Shown in pieces: positions 14,280 through 22,391 of a stretch of 39,744 nt of DNA. The notes beneath the pieces were generated by a model. It was not told the DNA's origin. It saw nothing but the letters and a program-made list of their open reading frames with translations, and did not search any database. Where the stretch lies: positions 1-39,744 of IMG/VR virus record IMGVR_UViG_3300045944_000197. One strand, 5' to 3'. Position 1 is the first letter of the stretch, and every line of letters begins with the position of its first letter. A program made the position numbers and the translations under genes. The stretch comes from a virus.

Positions 14280-14587
14280 TGAGCATCGATCCAAATCATG
14301 GGGAAGACGATCGATTGAGCAGGCACTGTGTATTTCAGACGTAGCTTGAACCAGGTCATCCGGCCCTGCTGAAGCTTCTGAGACTCCTCGTCGGTGATAG
14401 TGACGAAGAACGTGCCCTGAGCTGGATCGTTGGGAAGCACCTGCACGGCTGGCAGCTTGACGCCCAAGGTATCGTAGACATCCAGAGTGCCGTCACTATA
14501 ATCGAACGGCACATCTCCACTCTTGAAGAGCTGACCGCCGACGTTGAAGGTCGAGCCTTTGTTGAACTTGATCGTGTCGCCAGCCAT
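14276..14587 (-). CDS. Small beta-rich fibre-associated protein
   Basis: A 103-residue protein starting MAGDTIKFNKGSTFNVGGQLF. It has alternating hydrophobic strands (GTFFVTITDEE, MTWFKLRLKYTVPAQSIVF) and no signal or membrane helix. Its ATG shares a base with the stop of the small gene upstream, and its own stop overlaps the ATG of the collagen fibre gene. By size and position it may be a fibre adaptor or baseplate-like spacer; no family is recognised. Confidence 0.7.
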   Translation of the reverse strand: MAGDTIKFNKGSTFNVGGQLFKSGDVPFDYSDGTLDVYDTLGVKLPAVQVLPNDPAQGTFFVTITDEESQKLQQGRMTWFKLRLKYTVPAQSIVFPMIWIDAQ

Positions 14588-14748
14588 CAGTTTTTCCTCT
14601 TCCGACTCAAAGCTGGCCGTCCCTGCTTCTTGTCAGCCTGATTAAACTCCTTGGCGACAGACTGCTTGATGCCAGCCTTCTTGGCGAACTCTTTGTCGTG
14701 CGCTGCTGCGGCCATAAAGCGCTTCTGTTTCTTAGACTTACTAGGCAT
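14587..14748 (-). CDS. Conserved 53-residue basic phage protein
   Basis: A short open frame of 53 codons, MPSKSKKQKRFMAAAAHDKE..., with AKEFNQADK near residues 32-40 and a basic end (LSRKRKN). Small phage proteins of this form (MPSKS..Q..FMAA..H....A...GI....K.FN.AD) are, as I recall, widespread beside structural genes, with unknown function. An in-frame ATG at 14754 is an alternative start. Its TGA overlaps the next ATG by one base. The stem-loop at 14755-14788 abuts the start, so its translation may depend on that structure. Confidence 0.75.
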   Translation of the reverse strand: MPSKSKKQKRFMAAAAHDKEFAKKAGIKQSVAKEFNQADKKQGRPALSRKRKN

Positions 14749-14754
14749 GGTCAT

Positions 14755-14788
14755 GTCCCATTATGAGAGGGTCCAATGGTGGGACTTC
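14755..14788. repeat. Stem-loop repeat, copy A
   Basis: An imperfect palindrome: GTCCCA (14755-14760) pairs with TGGGAC (14780-14785), and further pairing of ATT with AAT is possible. It overlaps the stop codon of the large virion gene and abuts the start of the 53-codon gene. Aligned with the reverse complement of copy B (26854-26890), most of the 34 bases match, including the loop, so this is one family and copy A is in the opposite orientation to copies B and C. Confidence 0.75.
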
Positions 14789-17700
14789 ACGGCTTCAGGC
14801 CATAAGCTCCAAACAGTCTATACTTCGTCGCGGGATCTGCCGATCGCTCAAGCAGGTCCGTATTACCCTTCTTCGATCTGGTGGCGGCCGATTTCATGAC
14901 TGACGAAATGTCAATCCCCTGATACCGCGCTGCCTGGATCACTTCCCACATCGCCCTGCTATCGCCCCGGTCCATAGCCTCCGAATAGGTGTTGCCCATA
15001 GTCGAGATGATTGCCCGACGAGCCATCTTATTCTCGTAGAGCATATTGGCTTCGCGGTTGGCCTTGGCCAATTCGAGAGGACTTAATCCCATCGAGTACC
15101 AGATCTTGTCGGACACTGATGGGTTCTTCAGGATCGGATAGCCAGTGCTGATGGACTCGATTCCGGTGTCCATGAAGCTCTGGTAAATCCGGTGCAGCGT
15201 TCGTGGCGCGAAGGTCTTCATCAGCCCCCGGCGGAAGTCCTCTGACATTAGCGGGTTGACTCCGGTCCTCGCCCACTGATCAATGCCCATGCCGAAGGTG
15301 TTCTTCATGGCAGCCATTCTGTCGTACATGACTGGCGACCAGATGGACTCAAGCGAGCGGACAGGATCAACCGCCAACGAGGGCGTGACGGCCACACCCA
15401 GCATATAGGCTGGCAAACCGTACAAGATCCCATCCGCTGCTTCCTCGTCCATCATCTCATACATATTCCGCATGAGATTCTTGTCCGAGAACTCCTCGCT
15501 CATCGCGTTGGCCAGCCCATAGAGCGGCGTGGCTGAGATGCCACCAATCGCCGCCAAAGAACCCTGCTGCCAAAGCAAGGGTGTCCAGTAGCCATGCTTC
15601 ACGCCGGCTCCAACGTAGTCCAGCAGTGAACCCATGTAGTTGAAGTACCAGTTCTGGAACAGTCCCATGACCGAGCCGACTGGATTGTTGAACAGGCCGG
15701 GCCTGTAGGCCTGCCCGTACATATACATGGAGTTCTGCGTCACCTCGCGAGCGAAGCGGTGAATGTCGTCCAGGTTGGTGAACCCAGCCATCCTAGCGGC
15801 CTCTGTGGCCGTCGTGTAGGTATAGGCTCGCGCCAGGGACTCCGATTTGGACATAGGCCCAAGCCAGAGAGACTGTAGGCCGTGCACATAGTCGCCGTCC
15901 TTGAAGGCCTGCCGAACGCCCTGCATAGAGCGAGCACCCTCCCCAGCGAACTCTTCCAGATTGCGAGGAGCAAGAGTGCCGTCGCGAGTTCCCATCTCCC
16001 ACAGCGTGTTCATGTCGGCGTCTGGGCTACGCATCCGCCTGAAGCCGCCAGCCATGATCTTGAACGGGTTGGGAATAGCTATGGTCCCGACAGGTCCATT
16101 GGCGCCCATAGCTGGGTGGTAGGTCACATAGTCACCCCTGCCAAGACTGCGGGCATTCAGGGCTACCATAATCTCCGGTATGGCCTGCATTGGGCCGGAC
16201 AGGACGTTGACGACGTTGAAAGCTGTCTCGATGCCGCCGAGCGTGAACTCGACCAACCTCTGGTTCGTAAACTGGCTGATCTTCGACGCAGAGTTGGAGC
16301 CCAGAAGAGGCTTCATCATCTGGTCAAGGATCTTGTTCTGTGCCACAGCGGCTGGGCGCAGCTTGGACTGCATATCCCGGTAGCGGTCCATGAACGCGGG
16401 GAACATCTCCGGATGATTCAGCTTAATCATCCTGATCTGATCCATCATAGTATTCTCGATGGTCTGAACTCCCATCCGCTTCATAGCGCCATAGACTTGC
16501 TTAGACGTGAATTGCTTCAGGTGACCCTTTGTCGTGATCTTCCCTTCGCCCAGCTTAGTCGGGATCAGGTATTTGGGAGCCTCCTTCAGGTTGCCCCAGG
16601 CGTCCTTCTGCAGTTTGATCTGCTCGTTGAGCTTCTTGCCGGCGCTACGCACAGCATCGAGGAAGTCGAACTCCTCTTTGGTCACCGATCCGTCAGTCAG
16701 CATCCGCTTCAGCGCGCCTTCCGTCGGCTCCTTCTTCGCCAGATCGACGACCTTCGGGATTGACTTGACATCGAGTTTGTCGATGGAGGTCTCAATGAGA
16801 TTGGGCCTCGTCACACCCTTGTCATGAGCAATGGCGCGGCGCCACAGGCTGTGTCCGACCATCTGGCCCGTCACATCGCCCTTGAAAATGTCGTCGCCTA
16901 GCATGTTGGCGTCATTCAGAATATCGCCCATCTGCTTGAGCGCGAAGTCCAGCTCCTGGTACTCGCCACGGAACTGCATTCGACGAGGAACCATAGACTT
17001 GTTCCAGAAGAGCTTCGCGTCCCGGATGGCTGCGCTCTCCTTCATGGTAGCCAACCCTTCGGTAGTGCCGAGCAAGTTAGCAGCCTTGTCGAATGTCATC
17101 TTGGCGTACTTGCCAACTCGACCTGTAGACGTCATCATCTGGTGGACTCGGTAAGGGTTCTCCTTCAGGTACTGAATGGCTCGATCAGCCAGCAATCCAC
17201 GAGACTTGATCAGATCGTAGTCCTGTTTGGCCCAGATGTTCTCGTCCACGACCCGAGTCGCGCCCTGCCAGCCCTTCTTCATGAAGCGATCGGGGCTGTC
17301 CGTCTTGGCGAAGAAGAACTTGCCGTCCTTCAGCTCCTTGGCGATAACGAACATATCGTCATCAGCCTCTTTAATGAGGGACCAGCCGTCTGCGGTCTTG
17401 ACCATGTTGTGGTCAATTCGAGATCGGGCCAGGAACTCAGCCTCATCGCTCAACGGCGTGACTATGCGCGGATAGCGAACAAAGTCCTCCATGCCGTCAG
17501 CCTCGACCCCGCCGTCGCCCAGGATCTGGCGCCATTCAGGATCGGTGCGGAAGGAGCCTTGACCTGTGCGGCTCGGCTTCTGGACCTTCAACTCATCGTT
17601 GACACCAGCACGGAAAAAGGGTTCAAGCTCGTTTTTGTTTTTACCATCAGCGAGCTTGAACAGGTGCGGTGTCTGTGCAATTGGGACTTCACTTCTAACG

Positions 17701-18275
17701 CTTTCAGCCAAAGCTTCCATGCGGCTCATGATCGGCAAATGTTGCTCTGGTGGCTTCATCGCTAGCTCGGCACGGCGTGCACGCAGTTCCAGCTGTGGCG
17801 GGTGCAGCGCATCTTCACCCAGGTCCTGCGCCTTGGGCATGATCTTCTTGCCCTTAAGCGTAGCATTAACGACACCACCAACTGCGCCCTCGAGCGCCAG
17901 GTTCATCAGTGAGGAGGACAGCATCTCACCAAAGCTCGAGTCACCCCAAGCCTGGTTGATGCCGATACGGCTGACTTCCAGCGGCGCCATCCGGACTCCG
18001 GCCTTGAGCGCCCCAGCTATGCCGGGATAAGCGCCCTCGTACCCCGCGCCGATCCTCGCAATCATCTTCTCGAAAGGCCCAATCATCTTGGCGCCTTTGT
18101 ACCATCCCAAGTAGGGGATCGAGGAACCTAGCGCGGCCGATGCGAAGCCTCCGACAGGGTTGTCATACCTGTACCGGATGACGTGCTCTGGTGGATCGAA
18201 GCCGAATAGCTCTGGGATCGACCAGAGCGCGCTGTCCGCAAAGCCAGTGATAAGTTCTTCAGATCTGGTTGCCAT
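14787..18275 (-). CDS. Large internal virion/ejection protein candidate
   Basis: A 1162-residue protein and the largest gene here. The N-terminus has a Gly/Ala-rich amphipathic region (residues about 43-100 with NPVGGFASAALGSSIPYLGW, IGAGYEGAYPGIAGALKAG). The rest is mostly helical and charged, with hydrophobic stretches near 700-740 and 870-960. Size and position, after a nozzle gene and next to a 589-residue helical protein and an M15-like protein, are like the T7 gp16 core protein of podoviruses, which is injected and forms a channel. No lysozyme motif is seen in this protein. Start and stop overlap with the neighbour (TAATG). Function inferred by context. Confidence 0.65.
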   Translation of the reverse strand: MATRSEELITGFADSALWSIPELFGFDPPEHVIRYRYDNPVGGFASAALGSSIPYLGWYKGAKMIGPFEKMIARIGAGYEGAYPGIAGALKAGVRMAPLEVSRIGINQAWGDSSFGEMLSSSLMNLALEGAVGGVVNATLKGKKIMPKAQDLGEDALHPPQLELRARRAELAMKPPEQHLPIMSRMEALAESVRSEVPIAQTPHLFKLADGKNKNELEPFFRAGVNDELKVQKPSRTGQGSFRTDPEWRQILGDGGVEADGMEDFVRYPRIVTPLSDEAEFLARSRIDHNMVKTADGWSLIKEADDDMFVIAKELKDGKFFFAKTDSPDRFMKKGWQGATRVVDENIWAKQDYDLIKSRGLLADRAIQYLKENPYRVHQMMTSTGRVGKYAKMTFDKAANLLGTTEGLATMKESAAIRDAKLFWNKSMVPRRMQFRGEYQELDFALKQMGDILNDANMLGDDIFKGDVTGQMVGHSLWRRAIAHDKGVTRPNLIETSIDKLDVKSIPKVVDLAKKEPTEGALKRMLTDGSVTKEEFDFLDAVRSAGKKLNEQIKLQKDAWGNLKEAPKYLIPTKLGEGKITTKGHLKQFTSKQVYGAMKRMGVQTIENTMMDQIRMIKLNHPEMFPAFMDRYRDMQSKLRPAAVAQNKILDQMMKPLLGSNSASKISQFTNQRLVEFTLGGIETAFNVVNVLSGPMQAIPEIMVALNARSLGRGDYVTYHPAMGANGPVGTIAIPNPFKIMAGGFRRMRSPDADMNTLWEMGTRDGTLAPRNLEEFAGEGARSMQGVRQAFKDGDYVHGLQSLWLGPMSKSESLARAYTYTTATEAARMAGFTNLDDIHRFAREVTQNSMYMYGQAYRPGLFNNPVGSVMGLFQNWYFNYMGSLLDYVGAGVKHGYWTPLLWQQGSLAAIGGISATPLYGLANAMSEEFSDKNLMRNMYEMMDEEAADGILYGLPAYMLGVAVTPSLAVDPVRSLESIWSPVMYDRMAAMKNTFGMGIDQWARTGVNPLMSEDFRRGLMKTFAPRTLHRIYQSFMDTGIESISTGYPILKNPSVSDKIWYSMGLSPLELAKANREANMLYENKMARRAIISTMGNTYSEAMDRGDSRAMWEVIQAARYQGIDISSVMKSAATRSKKGNTDLLERSADPATKYRLFGAYGLKP

Positions 18276-20044
18276 TATCTAGGTCCAATTCCCGATCCTG
18301 CTGGTGGCATCCGACGGGCCTCTTCCGCCCGACGAGCATACTCGTAGAGGAGGGTGGCTCCGTAGTTGTTCCGAGATGCCAGACCCTCGAGGACTCGCCA
18401 ATCGTTCAGATTGACCGACTCCATCAGCGTCTGCGTTAGGACTTGCTGGAACACTTCCTGACCATCCTCACTGGTCGGATCTAGCTGCCGCTCGGCGATA
18501 GCGTTCTGAGCCTTTTCCTGAGCTTCGGCCATAGCGTTGTCGTCAATGACACCGGACTCCATCAGAGCATCCAGCTGGTTGCCCTTGATAGCCTCGTCGA
18601 TGATGGCACGATGAACTGAAATCATGTCACCAGACTGGAACAGCGGCAGGTACTTAGCCGTCTTATAGGCCAGCGTGTCTTGGTTGCCAGCGTCCTCCAT
18701 CTTCTTCAACCAATCGAGGTTCTCCTTGGTGTAGATACCTCCCATGGTCTTGTCGGTGAAGTCAACGTACTTGAACGTTCTGTTGCCGTCCTTATCAGTC
18801 TCCTCAATCACCATGCCATTCTTCGACGGTGTGATCTTGGTTTCCTTCATAGCGCCGATCTGGTTGTCGTAGTCCCACATGCGGCCAGCGTTCTGCTGAT
18901 TGGTCTCGTGCATAGCTTGCGCGTTCTGGGTAGCAACCTGATACTTCCGATCGGCGTTGGCCTGAGCCGCTTCGTTCGCGCCAGCAATGTTCTTCGTCGT
19001 GACCTCGTACTGATTGACGCGGTTCTCGTAGTCGATATCCTGCTGCTCTTTCTTGCCAGTCATCTCCATTTCGAGCCGCTTCAACCCGAACATCCGCTGT
19101 GCTTCATCGACACCCTGCTGCTCTTTCAGATAGGCATCGGTTGTGTTGGCCTGAGCCGTGCCGAAACCAGCACCAAACCGGGCGAGTGCGCCACCTGCCC
19201 CGGAATGACCTGAACCGCTTGCGCCAGCGGCAAAGGCACGGCTCAGATTGGAAAGGAACCGCTCTCGCATATATTGCTGCCGGTCTATATCTTCCGGCTT
19301 AAACTCGTCGAACTTCTCCAGCCACGGACCATAGTCGAAGGCCTGACGCTGCGGCGCGTCTGGGTACGGCTGGAACTTGATCTCCGGCGGATCAGCTTGA
19401 ATAAAGGGCTTCAGCTCCGGGGGCGGGGCCGGGATGAACTGCTTATAGCTGGCCAGCTTGGTCTCCTGGGGACCTGTCGGCCCACCCGAGGTAATCCCCT
19501 CACCATGCAGCTTGTACTCGTTCAACGCGTCCAACGGCCCACGCGGAGCCGACCCACCTTCCTGTTCAGTTTTCGCACCGCCCCGATACTTCTTGTCATA
19601 CTCGCCTGCTGGCTTACCGAGCCAATCGAGGCCAGACTGTAGGTAGTCCGCGCCGGTCTGTGCCGTATCCGCAACCCAGTCGCCGATCGCGACACGGTTC
19701 CTCGTCTGCCAATTGTAGACAGAGGGAAGGAAGTTGCGGAACAGGTTATAGCCGTGCGACAGATTGGGATCGTCTTCCTGAGTCGGCACAGTCATCCGCC
19801 AGCCTTCACGAATTGGCTTGGCTATATAGTCCTCGACCCACTGCGGCTTCCCGCCTTCCGTATAACCAGACCGATCGGCAGAGCCGCCCTGGAATGGCGC
19901 CCATGAAGGCTTGTTGGGATCTGGCGGCTCCCTGTTGACAATCCAGTCCTTGATGCCGCCGAAGACGTTGCCCGGAATGGCCAGCAAGTCCTCGAAGTCC
20001 TGGTAAGGAGTCTTCTGCTTATAAGCAAACTTGTTCTCGGCCAT
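18275..20044 (-). CDS. Internal virion protein candidate (helical, coiled coil)
   Basis: A 589-residue hydrophilic protein. Residues 1-150 are Pro/Trp/Tyr-rich (IPGNVFGGIKDWIVNREPPDP). A central region (about 270-400) is Gln/Asn/Ala-rich helix, with repeated NQ and AQA segments suggesting coiled coil, and an acidic helical end follows. The order and size fit the second core or ejection protein of a podovirus. No enzymatic motif is seen. It shares a TAATG overlap with the downstream 1162-residue gene. Confidence 0.6.
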   Translation of the reverse strand: MAENKFAYKQKTPYQDFEDLLAIPGNVFGGIKDWIVNREPPDPNKPSWAPFQGGSADRSGYTEGGKPQWVEDYIAKPIREGWRMTVPTQEDDPNLSHGYNLFRNFLPSVYNWQTRNRVAIGDWVADTAQTGADYLQSGLDWLGKPAGEYDKKYRGGAKTEQEGGSAPRGPLDALNEYKLHGEGITSGGPTGPQETKLASYKQFIPAPPPELKPFIQADPPEIKFQPYPDAPQRQAFDYGPWLEKFDEFKPEDIDRQQYMRERFLSNLSRAFAAGASGSGHSGAGGALARFGAGFGTAQANTTDAYLKEQQGVDEAQRMFGLKRLEMEMTGKKEQQDIDYENRVNQYEVTTKNIAGANEAAQANADRKYQVATQNAQAMHETNQQNAGRMWDYDNQIGAMKETKITPSKNGMVIEETDKDGNRTFKYVDFTDKTMGGIYTKENLDWLKKMEDAGNQDTLAYKTAKYLPLFQSGDMISVHRAIIDEAIKGNQLDALMESGVIDDNAMAEAQEKAQNAIAERQLDPTSEDGQEVFQQVLTQTLMESVNLNDWRVLEGLASRNNYGATLLYEYARRAEEARRMPPAGSGIGPR

Positions 20045-20047
20045 GGC

Positions 20048-20830
20048 TTACTTCCATACGTTGTAGGCCACTGGGACTTGCGTCTTTGGCCTCATCGCGT
20101 CACTGACCCACTGCCAAAGCAGGGCGTTCTTGTCTTCCATCGAGTCATACACATCCTTGAAGCCCTCGGACACCGTGCCCTCGGACTTCTTTTTCTTCTT
20201 GGATGCCGTCTCCGTCACCAGCTCTGGACTGCTGGGCTGGCTCCGATCGAACCATTCAGCTACCGGCTTGTTGAACGTAGAGGCATCCGGCGTTCTGGCA
20301 GAGGCCTTCACGCTGTCCTGCATCTGAGCCACCGGCGTGCCAGAGGTGAGCCGCGCCATGTCGGGCTTGCTGACGGCCAGAACAGTCCGGCCAGCAGCGG
20401 GCGCAGGTGCTCCATAGGCCTCGGCTAACCAAGGCGCCACATTCTCACCTTTCCCTTTTCGTCCCCAGACCGCTGGCGTGCCAAATCCGATATGAAGTGA
20501 CCCAGGCTGCATGTACCCTTCACCTGCTCCAATTCCTGTAATGCCAGCAGCTTTAGCGCGCTTGACGAAGTCAGTGTAGAGCGGAAGGTCTGCTGAGTTT
20601 TCCCAGCTAAGCCGCTTTCCGTCTCGCGTGAGGAATACATCTCCTGCTCCGCCCCAGTCATGGCGATGACTGCCAGTCCTGTTCGGACCAGAGTCGGGCT
20701 GTCCACCAGAGAACACTTCGAGTCCCAGGCCCATCTCGGGCAGGAAGCTAAGAGCCTTGATGAGCTTGTCGTTCAGAGGCAGTCGTCTGGTTGCGCCCTG
20801 ATTGGTATATCTGAGCCAGTCGTTTGCCAT
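20048..20830 (-). CDS. M15-like peptidase, virion-associated peptidoglycan hydrolase candidate
   Basis: A 260-residue protein. The zinc site of the M15/VanY/hedgehog-like fold is visible as HxxGxAxD: His57-Asp-Trp-Gly60-Gly-Ala62-Gly-Asp64 within SHRHDWGGAGD, and a second site SLHIGFG with His113. These are the zinc ligands of D,D- or L,D-peptidases that cut peptide cross-links. Residues about 175-260 form a separate helical region with a Lys-rich KKKKK stretch. It lies among the ejection protein genes, separate from the endolysin, so a role in opening the cell wall during DNA entry is inferred. Start has TAGGAG, spacing 6. Confidence 0.7.
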   Translation of the reverse strand: MANDWLRYTNQGATRRLPLNDKLIKALSFLPEMGLGLEVFSGGQPDSGPNRTGSHRHDWGGAGDVFLTRDGKRLSWENSADLPLYTDFVKRAKAAGITGIGAGEGYMQPGSLHIGFGTPAVWGRKGKGENVAPWLAEAYGAPAPAAGRTVLAVSKPDMARLTSGTPVAQMQDSVKASARTPDASTFNKPVAEWFDRSQPSSPELVTETASKKKKKSEGTVSEGFKDVYDSMEDKNALLWQWVSDAMRPKTQVPVAYNVWK

Positions 20831-20839
20831 CGCTAACTC

Positions 20840-21646
20840 CTACGCCGGCTTGAAGGCGTCCATCAGGCCCGTCAGCAGTGACCCGCCACCCATTGCCATC
20901 TGCATTGGAGACATGTAGCTCGGGTTCGGGCCAGTGGAAGCTGTGCTCTGGAACCCGCCTCCTGACAGAACAGAGAGCATCTCAGGGATGCCCGCCCACG
21001 GTGCAGCTTGCGCCATCTGCCACTTCTGGTAATCTTCCATGTTCTGCTGATTCGCCCAATCCTGCTCTTGTTGCCCGGCACCGGCCAGGCCCTTGATCAT
21101 ATCCTGCTCCAACGAGTTGGCCTGTCCGAACAGGCTAGGAGCCTGCATCTGGCGATTGCGCTCATTCTCGTAGTTGGTAGCGTAGATGTTGGTGGCAGCC
21201 TCGTTAGCCTCACGGCTGAACTCTCCAGCGGCTAGGCTGTTGACGACGCCCTGACGGCCCCCGCCATAGGCACCACCTTGAATAGCTGCCGATCCCAGAC
21301 CTGGCAGGACCTCGCGGGTGTACTTGTTGGACACATCAGAGAGGGCTGTGTCAACCGCGCCCTTCAGGTAGGGATTGGACTCCGCTGTGAGATACTTACC
21401 TGAAACGGTGTCCAATCCCAGCTGGCGGGTCTCGTCCGCGCCAGTATCCCACTGGTTGCCTTTCAGCTTGTTGACAGCTTCCTTCTGTGTGGCATTTGGA
21501 CCAGTCCAAAGATCGCCCCCATAGACCTGCTTATTGGTCGCTTTGAGGGCGTCAGACGCCTTTTCATACAGGTCAATATAATAAGGCTTCGCCTCTTTCC
21601 AAGGTTCGGACTTATTAGTTACCGTCTGGCTCTTTGGGCTGCTCAT
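20840..21646 (-). CDS. Virion protein, probable ejection protein
   Basis: A 268-residue protein. The N-terminus (SEPWKEAKPYYIDLYEKASDAL) leads to a Gly/Ala-rich centre (GSAAIQGGAYGGGRQGVVNSLAAGEF, about residues 118-143) and a helical Gln/Asn-rich part (NYENERNRQMQAPS). It ends in a Gly/Met-rich tail. Proteins of this layout (short hydrophilic start, GGxGGGRQG, helices, glycine-rich end) occur beside nozzle and ejection genes in short-tailed phages. Start preceded by GAGGAATGAACG. Confidence 0.6.
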   Translation of the reverse strand: MSSPKSQTVTNKSEPWKEAKPYYIDLYEKASDALKATNKQVYGGDLWTGPNATQKEAVNKLKGNQWDTGADETRQLGLDTVSGKYLTAESNPYLKGAVDTALSDVSNKYTREVLPGLGSAAIQGGAYGGGRQGVVNSLAAGEFSREANEAATNIYATNYENERNRQMQAPSLFGQANSLEQDMIKGLAGAGQQEQDWANQQNMEDYQKWQMAQAAPWAGIPEMLSVLSGGGFQSTASTGPNPSYMSPMQMAMGGGSLLTGLMDAFKPA

Positions 21647-21649
21647 CGT

Positions 21650-22213
21650 TCATTCCTCTACGAGTTCATAGACGGAAGCCAGCCGCCTCCCTCCAACAAA
21701 CTTAGCGTAGTGGTCCTTCGGCGCTGTGTAAATTATCTTCATCCCTCCACCTTCGCGGCAGAGCCGCAGCATTGCTTTGCGGAGTCTCGGAATGTGGGGC
21801 TTGCATTTCCATCCAGCCAGGTAGTGAATTAGCAGTATGCGCGCAGATCCATAGTGCTCCCAACTCGTCAGTATTATACATTGGCAGCCTTCAATTCCAT
21901 GCGCCTTCCAGACATCATAAAGTCCTGACTTGATAGTCTCTGCAAACTCCTCAACCGAATAAAGATAGATGTACGCGCCTGACCTCCTAGCCTTGTCCAA
22001 AGTCTTGACGTCATCTTCTGACATCTCTGCCACAGGCAGTGGTAAGAACTCAACCTCCGGCTCATCCAGTACTAATTCGCCATTCAAGACCGGCGTGGCT
22101 TGCGGCAACGTTGGGAACACGAAACTGCGCCGAAGTTTCTCCTCCAGTATTGAAAGTGGTTCCGCAGACTCGTGCGAGTTCAGGTAGTCCAACTTTTGTG
22201 TAGACGGCTCCAT
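21650..22213 (-). CDS. GNAT-like or unknown virion-associated protein
   Basis: A 187-residue protein from the ATG at 22213; GTG or TTG codons lie just upstream, and an ATG at 22024 is the next option. The C-terminal half has strand-helix order (GAYIYLYSVEEF, CQCIILTSWEHYGSARILLIHYL, GGGMKIIYTAPKDHYAKF, LASVYELVEE) like the end of a GNAT acetyltransferase fold. In T7 an acetyltransferase-like protein (gp13) is a virion assembly factor at a similar position; this is only an analogy. Its first 150 bases overlap the previous gene out of frame. The part after 22062 is the securely real part. Confidence 0.6.
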   Translation of the reverse strand: MEPSTQKLDYLNSHESAEPLSILEEKLRRSFVFPTLPQATPVLNGELVLDEPEVEFLPLPVAEMSEDDVKTLDKARRSGAYIYLYSVEEFAETIKSGLYDVWKAHGIEGCQCIILTSWEHYGSARILLIHYLAGWKCKPHIPRLRKAMLRLCREGGGMKIIYTAPKDHYAKFVGGRRLASVYELVEE

Positions 22214-22391
22214 TACATGGTACCTCACCAATTAACGGCAGGGCTTTTACCGACAAGTTCAAGCGTCCTGCCTGCGTTGTCCTGATTTCAATTCCCGACA
22301 ACTCCGACCTAAGCTGACTAAGCAGGGCCGTTAAAGCTGTCGTTATGGTTCTGGGCCAGCCTGGTGGCGCGCTGGGTAGCGAAATGTTCAT
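22062..22391 (-). CDS. Small protein with a truncated tail-collar motif
   Basis: A 109-residue protein whose ATG overlaps the stop of the nozzle gene. An N-terminal helical part (PRTITTALTALLSQLRSEL) is followed by GEVPCNGAVYTKVGLPEL and FNTGGETSAQFRVPN. This matches the tail-collar segment of the fibre at 23767-25974, which reads GWLKCDGSVQ, then TYPKLYAVMG and FNTGGETSAQFRLPDL. The domain ends right after that, with an unrelated 18-residue tail. It may be a minimal fibre or nozzle accessory. Its last 150 bases overlap the next gene. Confidence 0.65.
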   Translation of the reverse strand: MNISLPSAPPGWPRTITTALTALLSQLRSELSGIEIRTTQAGRLNLSVKALPLIGEVPCNGAVYTKVGLPELARVCGTTFNTGGETSAQFRVPNVAASHAGLEWRISTG

